From Spongospora subterranea f. sp. subterranea (Eukaryota > Endomyxa: Phytomyxea > Phytomyxea > Plasmodiophorida), in contig JAUGWO010000200.1 in the NCBI GenBank assembly GCA_049724395.1, positions 62,001-126,000 of the forward strand: a stretch of 64,000 bases of DNA, given 5' to 3'. Shown piece after piece: positions 33,671 to 47,400 of the stretch. The position numbers were made by a program, and so were the translations under genes. The notes under the pieces were generated by a model. The model saw only the letters and a list, made by a program, of their open reading frames with translations, ran no database searches and had not been told where the DNA came from. Numbering within the stretch: position 1 is the first letter of the stretch; every line of letters begins with the position of its first letter.

Positions 33671-36600
33671 TTACTCGGCGGTGATCGCCAGATAATCGAG
33701 ATTGGTGTCGGGATCATTCAGGTCGACCCATCGCTGTAGAACCGTCATCGTCTGGTCCAATCCCTCGTGATCATCATCTGAACACACCACAGTCTCAATC
33801 TGTTCATGGCCCTCTGAACCCCCATCTCATCCGACCAACCCGACAATCGTGTCTGACCAGTCGCTCTGGCCAGCAATGCGAAACTCAACGTCTTCTTCTT
33901 GTCCTGGATCGATTTGGTGAACGGGGCGGTTTTGGCACCTTTTGGTGGACGAACACCGCAATCCGACGCCAAATTCACCATATTGATATCGTCGATAATA
34001 ATCGAACACAACGACAACATCTGATTCCAATGGGATTAGAGTACCCGTTTGTAGTTGCAGTTCGACACACAATCCGACCTGGTCGTTTAGTGCTCGCCGT
34101 TTTTCGCCGTCTTTCTCGCTTTCCAGATCGCTGATGATCTCTTTCAGCTTCAGCACGAGAGCCGGTTGATGGCGAGGGAATTCCGACAGAACCAGATCGA
34201 GCCCTTTCCGACAGTATCTAATCAATTGCCCAATCAGATATTGAACCCGATATCGGCCCATTGCTACAGAGACTTATTGGCGAACGACTGGGAGTTCTTC
34301 CCAATCCAGGCGATGATACAATCTCTCAACGCCGATTCCGGTGTGACATCGCCATCGACACCTTCTTCACCCAGAACACAATTAACAGCAGTTTAATCGG
34401 GGTCGGCGCCACCGCATACCTGTGTCCTTCTTGATGGCGCTATCTGAGAAATAGTCAACATCGATGGGAAGGGATTAGCGATGGTCATCATCAGGTGATT
34501 GACCTGATTTGGCGCCATGGTCTTGACAGGCGTAATATGTGATCGGGACCTGCATGGCTTTACCAACGGGATCGCCCGACTTCATGATCGACAGAGCACC
34601 TCGTAATGAGCTCGATGGAGTGAATCCTTTGGGCGTGGTCAGCCCCGATGGGATCGACACGAAGTAGGTGATCGGCTGATAGGAACGACCGGATGTGAAA
34701 GGGGAATTGACAAACGGGGGCGATGCGATGGCCCAACCTCATATTGGTGCAACACCTCAACCTCCGATTTCGGCGGCTTCTTCTGCAATCTGTACAATTG
34801 GGGAGTTGGCGGAATGGATTGCCCGAAATGGGGCTGGAGAACTCACACAGCGTCGCTGAACTTGCGATAGATATCGACCTCAATCGGTTTCGGTAATTTC
34901 CTGACGAGATTGGCCGGCATTAGCTTCATCGACTCCAACACCGAATATTCCTCATGGCGTATCTCGATCCTCACTGTGTAATCGCCCTGAGATCATATCA
35001 CCATCACCGGATCAGGGACCGATATCATCTCGCCAACACGATCGCGCTGGTCTCACCTTCTCCAGCGAGATCGACTTGGGAAAGGCGTCGGATACGTGGA
35101 CGAGCTGTTTAGAGGAATTGTGAATATGGCACATCTGTGAGCCGAAATCGGATTCGTAAAGGAGATTATTGAGCAATGGGTATTCCATTATAATGGAACA
35201 TTTAGTGATCTGTTGGTCATTTCGGGGGGTCAAACACGGATTGATCGCGGGACCGACGACGACGACCTGAGCGAATTTATAGGTCAAGATGAGGGCGTAG
35301 GTGTGGCGTTGGTTAGGAAGAGTGTCGCGAACAGATAGACCGGATATGACACCTGCGATGACGGTGATGATGATGATGAGGGAGAGAAAGAGATGGCGAT
35401 ATGACCTGGGGAGATGGGGATCAATGGCGTTATCCAATCGGTGATATTGGCACTCGGCTCGACCGACTCCGTCTTCAGCAACGACGTCACGTCGATTCGC
35501 GAAACGCGATCGACACCTGTGTTGGGGGAAGGACGGAACGAGAGATTGGGTCAGGTCCATTAGGGTGAAGGGCGTCACGACCAGCGAACGGGAACTACCT
35601 GAGAAGGATAGAGCGGATGGGGATGAACTTATTCCACACCATTCGATCGATAAACTCGCTACGGTCGATCCCAGCGTTGACCAGAATTGTGCCAACGTCA
35701 CCTGAACGAGTGGGGGGCGATCGGATCAGATTATTCGGTCGAGGGCGATCGGGAACACCACAGCCGACCTCAAGGGTGGTTCGCTCCTTGACAGGAATCG
35801 ATATCTGATGGCGTCGTGTTCCATGAACGGTGATGTACTTGTGATGAGACGTATCGCGATGGCTCCTGTATTTCTCATTATAAAGGGTGTGAAGGACGAA
35901 CTGTCGCCCATCTTCGTTGCCATGGGATACGACCGTGATCAACGCCGCTCCGGCGCCGTTCGGAACCTGAACGAAATTGCGAACGATCGTCCCCGGTTTG
36001 AACTGTAATGAGGGGAATTCTGTGGTGGTAATTCCATCGACAATCAATGGGATAATCACTGTTATTGGCACTCTGAACATGATTATTGGCCCTGAGAACG
36101 ATGGTGATAAGAACGGGCGATTTCGGGGGTCAATATGAGATGGCGATCACCGTTCGACAGAGCGTCGTCGATCGTGGCGACGATCTCGGTGAAGTAAACA
36201 GTGTTGGGCTGTAATGACGATGGATTGACCTCAACAGAGAAGGAGCGGCCCTGATAGGACAATTGGGGTTTAGAACGAGGAATGAACGATGAGGATTGGG
36301 GATATTGACCTCATTACAGACAACTAATGCGATCGGACAGGAAACCCATTGGGAATCACATTTCAGGGCCATATGGAGTTCTAACAGGCTCTTGGACACT
36401 GTATAGAGGGGAGAGGGCGTCAGAGCGGCGACAACCGAGGGCGAGATGATGAACCAGAGACCGTTATCGGTATCGTCGGGAATATGGGGAATCACCTTAA
36501 CGGAATGGATTGATGGCGACTATGGGATTGGGGGGTCATCATCATCAACATCATCATCATCAATCGTGTGTGTCAATACCTTAACTTGACGTGATTCCCT

Positions 36601-38990
36601 GATCAATATCCCCCCTATTCGACCCGCCAACCACCACCTCAAACCGGATATCCTGTCGGATATCGTCCTTGTGCTGTGAACAATGGCGATAAGCGATCGG
36701 GGGGGGGGCGATGATCATGATGGCGGTGATCATTAATTACGAGCGATAGATATGCGGCCGCCTGTCGAGTACTCAATAAACCATGGCCGATTGTTAATGG
36801 CCCAACACCATCAACAGGAACAGCTGTATTCTCAATCGCTCGTCTAATCCGAGCTGGGCTGATCGATATCCCTTGACCACGACAGAATCCAATCAGGTTC
36901 GATATCGATCCGGCCGCGTTCGGGCTCGACATCGACGTCCCTTTGATGACGATATATCAGAGCGACAGATGTGATGGAGTGGACGAGCTCGCCCCCAGTC
37001 CCAACCGTTCATCAGCTGTTTGTTGTTGAGAGTCCATGTTGGAACAGGGGCGATCGCCGCTCCCGGTGCCGATATCGTCACCCCTCGACCGCCATCAATA
37101 CAGGGACCTCGCGATGACCAGGTCGTCTGTTGTGGCGGAACATCACATCGCACCGAATACAGCTATGGGCCATTCGATCGATCAACCAAACGCCCCAACA
37201 ACAGCTGTACCTGTTGCGCCATCTCCGATGTGACGAACGCCCCGACCGAGATGGCGCCGTCGGTGGTACCGGCCGGGGCGCCCACCGTCGATAGGGCTGG
37301 ACCAGCATTGCCAGCTGATCCGACGAACACGATCTGGGGTTGGATTAAAGGGAGGAGATAGGATTGGGGCGATCGATCGAATTACATTGTGTTTATGGAC
37401 GAGCTGATTGAGGAGATGACAGACCCGGCCGTGATTGGGAACTGATGTCGGTTCACCATAGGACATGTTGACGATATCGACATTGGAGTTGATACAGGCG
37501 GTTAATGCCCTGATCATGGCGGTACAGGTCTCCATGGAACCTGACCACGATTGCGATAAAAGGGGGATGTGTTAGGGCGACACACCAACACCCACCTAAT
37601 CGGGTGTCGCCAATCTTCATCGATATGATCTGGGCCGATGGATTGACGCCATCGAGATGCGGTTGTCCAGGGAAATGTGCAGCTGCAATACCGGCGACAT
37701 GGGTGCCATGTGATCCTGATGACGAGGGATTGAGGGTGTGCGGTGGTGATCGGGGCGATCAACATCATCATCACCTGCCACTGTCACAACCGACAGAACA
37801 CCACCGGATTCGTATCTGATTCGGGGGAACATGTCAGAGGGCGAGACGATTGTCTGGACGAGGGTGTGTCGTTCTGACACGTTGAACGAATAGGATAACA
37901 GTTCACTGCCGAATGTGGAGAACTGTTTATCGAAGCGATATTCCTTGATGAGTTTGGCGTGTTCTAATCTGCCATCACAGGCGGTATCAATAGCGATCCG
38001 CCATAGACCTATTATGGCGATCCCAGATCAGATCGTGATCAAGGACGCGCCACCAATAACAGATTACCATCTGAGTCCATGAACATTATCGCGTCGAAAA
38101 CAGGACCGATATCGAGAACATCGTATTTCTCTGACAGCGATTTCAACCTGAGAAAAACCCAGAGATTGATGGGCGATGTTTCAAGAGCAGTTCAGACCAG
38201 TTTACTCCTTCAATCGCAGTTCGATATCGGCGGCCGCTTCATCGTCGCCCCGTTTCTACAGCGAAACCGATGATGATCTGACCCGAGATCATCAATGAAC
38301 CACATCATACCTGGCAATCGGACAGGTCGCCGTGCAGATTCAGCTCAACGGTCCGATTACGATCGGTGAACGGTTCGTTCCGCTTGTGGCGATGCCGTTT
38401 GACCAGCGGTCGGGGGAATAGGCTATACGCCTCCACGACCCCAACCCGAACCCCTGATCGACCACCATCAGCGACCTGATCATCACGACCTGGACCATCT
38501 CGGTACGGTTGTCATTGATTTGGGCGGTGGTGATCATTGTGATCCAGTCGTCAGGAATGTGCAATATTCGCCCGGTCTTTCCGACTACGGTTCTCGATTG
38601 GAGGTCGATAGGGCGTTGGACCATCGCGATATCACCAGCGCCACTGCAATCGATTAGATCTATAGAAAAATACATCAGCGGATCTCTGGGGGCGATCGAG
38701 CTCAACTCGGGCGATCTCTGGTGTTTTACCGATGATTTTGGGCAAATTCGTGGAGGTGACCTGTAATCCTTGGGCATTTGGATCAACACCTGTCAATGAT
38801 GGAATGAACGGGCGCGAGGATGGCGATCGTGTCGACCGATACCGGTATCTAATATGGCGATAACAACAGGGGGATCGGCAGATTTCGGTTCAAGATCCCC
38901 TTGATCGATGTGGTGCGATCTGGGAATCATCTCCCGTTTTGTCAGGAAGACGGTGCAGGAGGTTGACGACACCGTTCGAACCGATGAGTT
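33671..38990 (-). CDS. TPP2: Tripeptidyl peptidase II (giant subtilase)
   Basis: Minus-strand gene with many short introns. All three subtilase residues are present: Asp in [20 protein letters not shown] (about 38848), His in [19 protein letters not shown] (about 37710) and Ser in [14 protein letters not shown] (about 36935). The DTG-H insert typical of TPP2 is seen ([23 protein letters not shown]). Further blocks are [91 protein letters not shown] and [15 protein letters not shown]. The C-terminus ends [12 protein letters not shown] (33671). TPP2 removes N-terminal tripeptides from peptides released by the proteasome, in the cytosol. The first coding exon is not resolved: no ATG precedes the exon at about 38850-39020 in frame, so an upstream exon probably exists. 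The region is unusually rich in GATC and GGCGAT. Confidence 0.85.
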
Positions 38991-39029
38991 CTGTTCCGCA
39001 CCTGGTGTGTGTTCTGTGGTTCAGACCCC

Positions 39030-39551
39030 GGTCTGATCAGATCCCCATTGGCCTTGTGTTCCCCCTCAAAACCCTAATTCATCACGAGGCCGCACACAAT
39101 ATCAGTCCCAAATGGCGCCACATTGGCCAAACACAGAACTGGAGCGGTTGTTCACTAATCGCTGAATTGGCGCAATACTGGGCGAACATTGAGCATTTGA
39201 TTCCATGGGCCGATATCAGGAATCTGTGTCCGATGTGAATTACAAATGAGACCAGAGAAGTCGGAAACTGAATTGAATAACTGTCGACGCCATTAGGAAT
39301 TCGTTATTCTGATCAGCGGATTGATCTGACACAATCACTTAACAACACATTGGGGATATGTTCCCCTTCAACTATTCAATTCACGTCGACATCGTGTTGG
39401 TGATTTTACCCCCGTTTAGTATTATTGGGGGCCGCACCTGCTCTGCTTCTCTCGACAACATATCGTGTGAGATATCCCCAGACAACCTGATCTGGATTTA
39501 TTTGACAATCCAATAAAACTGAGGAATTAAACTCACACTAGCAACTAATTT
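39030..39551. other. Probable TPP2 5' exon/promoter and short intergenic stretch
   Basis: A plausible minus-strand ATG near 39200 opens a short frame (MESNAQCSPSIAPIQRL) that could be the missing first exon of TPP2 if spliced to an acceptor near 39020. From about 39240 to 39551 no coding signal was seen. Confidence 0.3.
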
Positions 39552-40067
39552 TCATTTATCCAGTGCGATAATGATCTGATCGGCGGCTCCGACCTGAAGC
39601 GATCGTGTGAACTCCTCGGAGATCATGATATTCAAATACTTGGCCTTCCATCCCAGATCGGCGTATAATGGTCTCGAGAACGTGTAGAACAGGGCGGCAA
39701 AGGGGAAGCGAACGTCGTTATCGCCGCCGATTCTGATTCCCTTCTCAGCCAGATGGGCAACGTCTTCCTGCGACACCCCAACCCGACGTTCCATCCATGG
39801 AGCGACATCGTGATACCATCGGATGAACTGCTTCAGGAATTGACGAAGATGGATTGTTTCCGGTTGGAGATTCAGATGGCCAGTCCTTCCGGTTGGCATT
39901 TTCGCCATCTGTTGACAGCGCCATGTCCAGGTCAGTATCGCCTGTGGAAATTCGCGCTCGAACTGGTCCTGTTTGGACGAGATTCGGTTCAGCAAAACGA
40001 TCGTGAGAACGGTGCAGTAAACCCCCAATGATATCGTGATGATCGCCAGTTTCGCCAACCTGTTCAT
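39552..40067 (-). CDS. Small protein with an N-terminal membrane anchor, unrecognised
   Basis: Single frame of 171 codons from ATG 40067. Residues about 5-28 are hydrophobic (LAIITISLGVYCTVLTIVLL), followed by NRISSKQDQFEREF and a soluble part with FLKQFIRWYHDVAPWMERR, GGDNDVRFPFAALFYTFSRP and KYLNIMISEEFTRSLQVG. The single anchor followed by a Gln/Glu/Arg-rich stretch recalls small mitochondrial inner-membrane assembly factors, and SURF1 starts 236 bp away in the opposite direction. I cannot name a family. An intron inside the first half is possible but not needed. Confidence 0.55.
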   Translation of the reverse strand: MNRLAKLAIITISLGVYCTVLTIVLLNRISSKQDQFEREFPQAILTWTWRCQQMAKMPTGRTGHLNLQPETIHLRQFLKQFIRWYHDVAPWMERRVGVSQEDVAHLAEKGIRIGGDNDVRFPFAALFYTFSRPLYADLGWKAKYLNIMISEEFTRSLQVGAADQIIIALDK

Positions 40068-40303
40068 TGGAATTGTTAATAATTAGATTGGACCTGGTGG
40101 AGATAGCGTCCTTAACTGTTAGTCAGGTCAAAGATTGATCGTCATCATATTCGGTCATGATCTGGTTTAGTTGATGTGGATTGACCTGAAGAAAACAGTT
40201 TTTGTAGAACTTGATCTGAATCCTTGAACTTTGTAAAACGTGATCTGATTCTTTCCACGTTGTATTCTCTGCTTCAACCGATCATTGTTGAGAGTCGGTC
40301 GAG

Positions 40304-41365
40304 ATGACAAAAGGGCAATATCTCCTTGGCAGATTGGGGCTGAACATAGACAGCGATATTGCGCGAGATATGAAGGCGATGGATGTTATCGGATGCGGCG
40401 TGTTCTCCATGTGCAGTGCTGGTACGGCCGCCCTGGGGGCCTGGCAACTACAACGACGCCGGGAGAAGGTGGCACAGATCGAGGCGCGCCGGGCGCAACT
40501 CGATGGGGACGCGATCCCGTTGACCGATCGCCCTGTGCTGTGGAGTAAAGTCGCCCTGCCTCCAGGGCGATATGATCGGCAACAGTTCCTGGTCGGGCCG
40601 AGAGGAGGGCCATCGACTATCGCCACCGATCATGGGTCATCTGGTATATCAACTGGTGGCCTGGGATATCAGATCATCGGTACCATAGCGCCATTCGCCG
40701 TCGCCAAACACACTCGCGCCAGAATGTTTTTTGTTTTCAACCTGGTTTATAAATGTTCATCGACGGTTGAGACTGTTTTCCAAGTTCACCGAATAGCCCG
40801 TTTTTTGCAGCTCCGTTTACGGCAAGCGATGGGAGTGTGTACCTGGTCAATCGTGGATGGTGCCAAAGGAAATCAGCCAGCCTTGGTCTGGAATCATTGG
40901 CTGACGAGCCGATTGCTGGTCAGGTTGGGGTCGCCCGACCTTACGAGCGAATACTCGGCAGCGCGTAATCGATCACAGATTAACGGCACCGCCGATCATT
41001 GCTAAACCCTGCACCCATTTTTTTAGACCGCCGCCGTCAAACATTTTCGTCTCGATGGACGCCCCGGAGATGATGTCCCGAATATCGCCCGATTCGCAAA
41101 CCGACTTCTTCGTCGACTTGCTCGAGAGCAACGGGAATAGCGTTGGGGGCGTGCTTCATAGGAAAAGAATCGACGATTTCCTTCACTTCCCAACGTCGCC
41201 CGAGAAACATGTAGCTTATGCATTCACTTGGTCTTGATCGCTGCGGGAAACGACTGAAAACAAATGCTGATGGATGTTCTGGACAGGTTTGCCTTGAGCG
41301 CTGCGGTTGCGACAATGACCGTCATCAGATTTCGAAAGCGATCCAAGCAGACATTTTCACGATGA
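40304..41365 (+). CDS. SURF1: SURF1, cytochrome c oxidase assembly factor
   Basis: The first exon encodes a hydrophobic segment with the SURF1 signature LGAWQLQRRREKVAQIEAR, then DRPVLWSKVALPPGRYDRQQ and LGYQIIGTIAPFA. A later exon gives SVYLVNRGWCQRKSAS and GQVGVARPYERIL (family: VNRGFVPRK...GEVDLIGMVR). Then come FFVDLLESNGNSVGGVLHRK and EKHVAYAFTW. The apparent TGA after TWS is removed by a 56-nt intron (41231-41286) that joins TW to FALSAAVATMTVIRF, the second transmembrane helix, and the gene stops at 41365. SURF1 sits in the mitochondrial inner membrane and helps insert heme a into Cox1. Presence of SURF1 implies aerobic mitochondria. Confidence 0.85.
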
Positions 41366-41427
41366 GGCTGTGCTAACCATATTATATATATATACTGTAT
41401 ATATTCTCAATAATTGACAGTGAATTT

Positions 41428-44400
41428 CTAATCCGGGAAACATTTTCTCCATAATAAATTGCAACAGCTGTTGACAACCTGAGCCAAAAGCAATTTCCGT
41501 TGCGCATCGAGAGCTTCGTCGCCACACAGGGCCACACTGGAAAATGCAATATCTGGAGATCGTGAAATGATGACACCGACGTCACCGCAACCAATAAATA
41601 AGGAGGACAACTGATCATCGCCGATAACCTGTTACAACAACATTCAACGATTGCTGATGTACCAGAAACGTGAGAATACGTACAATATCATTGCAGACAT
41701 TGAGAAATGACGACCTCAAATGAGAGAGTATTGCGGCTGGTTCAATAGACGCAAGGCTAAACCTAGTTATTCACGAACAGGGCACACTAGACAGAGAAAC
41801 ATACCAATCGAAAAGACGAGATAATGATGGGTCAAACAGTTCAAGATTCAGACAGTGAAATCGCTGCATATCGCCGCGTTCCATTTTGACAACGTCAGCA
41901 ATCACGTATGAGGTCAGCTGTTTCCACAGCTGCTCTTTACGTAACTCTTCTTGGCACAACACAAGGATGTGGCGCAAAAGTTCCGATACGATTACCCCGG
42001 TTTCTGTGTTTTCACCGGAAATTGTGCGAACGAACACATCGCTCAAAGAAAATGCCACAAAATCAGGATTAAACAAGTATTCTGCATTGCTCGATAATCC
42101 GAAACGCTTGGCATTCGATCGCAAATAGGAAAATGTGTTTGGAAACGTTGCAAACGATTCAATTGAGATCCGAATCAGACATGGAGAGCCGCTTTCATAT
42201 ATAGTTGTTAACGTTCCGCGCAGATCCAAAAACCCTACAGTTAACAATATAAGATATGACGACAACAGCGCAAGACCACGTTAAACACCATGGTAGCTGT
42301 CAAGAAACGTCGCGCGCCCGTTAATGAAGTCGAAAATCTGCAGTGTGTGGAACTCTTCGATGAAGCAGTGGATATCAATCATTTCAAATGCGGTGATAGA
42401 ACTTTGAATTAAATCGTCGTTGGCTACACCCGGTTTTAGCTCAAACAGGAAACTATCGCAGCTAATGGTCAACGGGGAGACGATCAGCTGCAAAATGGTG
42501 AGAGCGGTGACAAAACATACTGATCTGATGACCGACACGTATGAGCATAATCAGCCCTGGTACTACAAATTTCCTCAACAGGCAATGACGTACGGGGCCC
42601 GTTGTAGCTGACAATGTGTCAGAACGACGATGCATTTACAGACATTTCCATTACAGTTAGAGACCGAGACGGATATCAACGAATCAAACCCTTCTTTGCG
42701 GCTTAGAAACTTGGCAAATTCTTCTGCAAACGGCTCCACGGCACCGTTGTTACACTCGACCGGGCTGTCAATGTTCATGAAGAATTGAAACGTAAACGAC
42801 TTTTGCTGTAGCTGGGCGATTAAAGTTGATTAAAAGTCGACCGCGATATTAAAGCAGACCTTGAGCGCAACGGCGTGGTTGCAAATCATATCGATCCATT
42901 GAAGCTGCAAGGAAGGTGTGGCAACCGGAGGATTATCGCCTTCGCAAATCAATGCGCAGAACTGGCGGCGTGAAACGCGCTCTGCCTCTTCACGAAGCCG
43001 TTTGGCAACTAGCAAAAAACTTTTCCCATGGCGAGTGACGGGATCCTGAATGAATTCTCTGCACGAAACATTCGAATAAGACAATGGAAAACCATGCTCA
43101 GGCACTCCGATCACCTCGTGCGAAACGAGCATAACTCCTCAGGAGCAGTTTGCCCCATTAACACAGTGCCAAACCGTTGCATGGATATGTTTCCGGCAGC
43201 GGATGCGGCGAGTACAGGATGGGTGCGAGAAGCCGTTATACGTCGACGCGCCTGAATATGAAACAGACGTCAGACGAAGGCCAGCCATGCATATAGTTTG
43301 AGGAAACTACCTCAAAACGATTTAATGGGCGTTCTTTGCGATTGGGATATTCGTTTGGAGGAGCGCTACGGGGATATCAGACGGATTGTGCAAAAAACCA
43401 TGCTTCTTCACCTTGTTTCCGGTTGTTGAACATCATGAAATACATGACGAGGCGGTGTCTGACAAAAACCGGAAATTAGCCCATAATATCGTGTGACAAA
43501 AATCCACCGTCAAACACGAAACCTGATTATCAACAAGCACGTTTATGTTGTCAACAGTGAATCGCGCTTGATAAACAGGCATGTCGTTTGAGGACAGGAT
43601 TGGGGCCGGTGGAACCGAGGAAACGTGACGAAACAGGCCAAGTTTTTGATGCAGAATGTTATCGAGCAGGTGCATGCGAAAACGACACCATGACAGCAAC
43701 TTAGATGATTGTTTGACTGTAATAGCGTAATAACGATCTACATAAGTAGAGATCAAGCAATGAGAGAAGCAACGCTTAATTACCAAGTTGCGTAGTTAGG
43801 GTGCTTTTCCAGTTGTAAATTGTTATTTGAACTTTTTCGCTAGACAAAGACACAATGATAAAAGAGGAACGGTGGGCGAGAATAGTGCTTTTGCCGACAC
43901 CAGCAGAAACGTAACCAGACTCGGCACCAATAATATGAGGAAAGCACATGAATTTGGAGGGAGGCAAACCCGATTCCATGACTCCTCCGACCAAAAACAA
44001 GTCGTTTTGTCCACTAAAGTCACTTTAAATGTAACAAAGGTCGATAATCACACCATACTGACTCTGGTAAAGCAAACTGTTTTTGCCACTCCCCATTACA
44101 GAACAGAAACATCTGGGCAGAAAAACAGTCGTGTATAGAAACAAGCATCGCCTGAAGGTCGTCTACGATTAAAGGTAAAGCCCATGTCGCCCTAAGATAA
44201 AATGGTTACAGGGCCGACGATTTTAAATGCTTGTCTAACGCACAATCGTAGGTGGAACTCAGTTACGCGCACGGTTGGATCCTGAAAAGGTAACGCTTGC
44301 GAGAGAAGCGAACTTATTTGGCAAAATGGCAAAGACTTGGCATTGTAATATTGCCACGTTTTTTCAATCCTGTATTGCATAATGGCCTAGCCAATCGTCA

Positions 44401-47400
44401 AGAATAGACAGCAATGTGATAAATGCATACCTGATTTACGAGTACAGATAGTTCTTGTATTACAAAATCAATGTCGACGGTTCCAAGCGCCCAAATTTCA
44501 ACCAACAATGATAGTTCCGATGTGGAATCTGTGGAGCAGCACGACTCTTGAACAGACGCCATAGGCGATATACCACCTACAACGAACCGAGGCTGGGTTG
44601 CATACCGTGAGGGAACTAATTTTTATACCGGCGATTGGATCAAGCGGTATGGCGGCAACGACCCCGGATGAATTAGTAGAAGGTAAGAAACTATTTGAAC
44701 AGGAGCGAGCAGATCGGATGATCGACATTGAGTCTTCGATTGTCGCCAATGAACCAAACACCAGAGCAACCCCATGATCAACTGACTTCGAGCTTGCGAA
44801 CCGACCATCTGAGAAATCGAACGAAAACCCATCAGTTTAAGGTCGCTATCAACACACCACGTACCAAAATTGTATACGAAACTGAAATCTCTCCATGACC
44901 ACCTTCGAACATCATCCTCTAAACTGTATGGTAGGTTATCATGAAGCAGATAATGTAGCGTCATCAGAAACGAGCGTAGAAACGCTTGTGAATTGAGAAG
45001 GAGGAAAAAAAACGCGTCACGATTAATATCAGCTGGCAATGGAAAATGAATCGCCTTTGTGGGAGAAGAATTGTACGGCCGGATAAGGTGAAGATCGGTG
45101 GGACCCCACTTAAAATTCTGATTTCGAGAAAGAAGTGATGACAATAGCGACAACACCATAGCATTGAGCCGTGACTGCAATAGCTCAGGAAAGTGCAAAC
45201 GTGTTTCTTCATCGGGTGAATTGATGCCGAAGACTTCCAACAGAATGAATGCAGTTTCTTCATTGGCCTCCACCGGGCTGTCAGAACTGGAAAGTCGAAG
45301 ATAGAATATGCTGCCGTTTTCTTGTTGATACACATATACGAATCGACGGTCAGAAACTGAAAAAGGGTGCAGAGTCGTTTCAGAAAGTGCTCGCAGCGCA
45401 ACCGGAATAGTAAGGGCCGAGAATGTAAACGTAGTCGATGAGTAATGATACACGGGCATGAGTATTTAGACCTTTGAAACTCACCAGGATCTACAGGGAT
45501 GAGCAGCTGCGGGGCAGACCGTGTCAGGCGCATATGCTCAAGAAGACCGAGCTGATTGACTCGAACGATGCACTGAACCAGCGTCTGATGTATCACCAAA
45601 TATGGTGACTCAATTGAACCTTCTCTGGCATGCACAATGATGGAAGCACTGGCAACATCATCGGAAATCGTTATCAAAACCCAGCAACCTGATTCGATTG
45701 AGACAAAACATGTCGGTGTGGCTAGATGAATTGAGATAAACGTCCGCAATTCTCGGAACAGAACATCTATTGGGAATGCAGAACCCGTTGGAACGACGTA
45801 TTCTAACGGAACAATAACTTTTTGTCGAAATGTTTTGCTTAAGCATTGAAAATGGCGTTGAACTTCAGGCATCACATTCGCAAGAACTTCGGGCTTTGAA
45901 GTTCTATGTTTACAAAAAAGTGCATGAAGCAGCTGATCTGAAATAATACTTTTCAATTTTCGGAAAGCCTGAGAAGAAAAATGAGATCGAGGTAAACTGG
46001 AACAGTCTCTACGGGAACCTACAGCGGATATGAGCCTCCGAATATTCGCAGGAAGCGAAGAGAAGTGGTGGACTACGGGTTGTAAAGGAATAACAGACGA
46101 TGCTTGCGATGGAACAAATGACGGCATGACGGAGACAGAATTGCTTCTCTGCAGCTTCATTCTTCTGTTATCTCCTGACTGAACTTTTGGCCTAAATTTG
46201 AAGGGCCATAAAAGCGATGAGACAAAATTTGAATGGCGGATGTGGGCTACTTACGATCCAGGATTGTCCACGGTTACATCAGGAGGAGTCAAGACAACAA
46301 CTCGGATCAAAACCTGCCCGACAACCTCACCGGCGAAGTCGCTTTCGCCTCCCTCACTTAGAAAAATACAAGAACAAATCGGAACGACTGACTCAGTTCC
46401 CGACAAGGGTTTCGAGACAATTTCAATACGACAAAAAAATGGGTTGCGACCTTGACCAATAGAATTCTGAAGGCAAAAATATATAAGCAGAATATAATAA
46501 ACCTTCTGTCACCAAATACATCTGAATGTAAATCATGGGAAGATTTTGAGAGGGTTTCCTCATCGGAATCATCACCGGACTCGTCAGCATTGTCATTGAA
46601 AATACCTGAAAAAAAATCGTTAGGTATTGTTTTAGGAAAGAAACAGCTCTGACGGTTCGGGGTATATATGAAGTGCGATGGATAATTAGGTATTGCTTTG
46701 AAATCGCTTTGAAGAAATTTCTGCAAATTACGGCGAATTATGCTACTATCGCTGATGTGTAATAGCTTGGTAATATCGATGTGGTTTCTATACTCTGTGC
46801 ACGACGAAAATGCCTGCAAAACAGCTGAATTAAAGAAAGAAAGAACACTGATCCTTATGATAACCGTTCGTAAATCTTCGTCCGGGACAGCGTTCCCGAA
46901 AAGAATATCGCTGAATACACCTCGGATAAAATGAGCTGAATGCGATTTTTCAATAAGACGACGTAGTTCGTTCTGAGTAACAACGTTCAGCGTCCCGTCA
47001 ATGCACAAAGAAGAGGACCTACGATTTCGGAAGAATGGGCACACTTGTGCGAATGCACGGTGGAAGTTACGATCTGAAGCCGGAACTGTAGCGAAGTCTT
47101 TAACACCATTTAGGGCAGACTCGTCCGCCATGCGATAACTGATGACATCTTCAATGCAGACTTCAAAGATCGCCACTGAGGAAGTGTTTTTGCCTTCCTC
47201 AGTGACGCTTTGCAACTGCGGCAACATCAACATGACCCAATCGTGAAGTGACGAACACGTTGTAGGCGAATAAAATTTGGGAAAGTCTGGAACATCATGA
47301 GCTTAACAAAACATCAGACAACATGTCTACGTATCAAAACCGTTATTAAACAAAGCATCCGACATCACAACAGCTAACGTAAGTAGCGATGGAGAAACAG

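Noticed and set aside
33827-38790. Many plus- and minus-strand open frames in the TPP2 region as separate genes
   Set aside because: The minus-strand pieces join through short introns into one TPP2 reading, and the plus-strand frames are its shadows.
41225-41290. In-frame TGA in SURF1 as a recoded codon or a truncating mutation
   Set aside because: A 56-nt GT-AG intron removes it and joins TW to a transmembrane helix that matches the SURF1 C-terminus.
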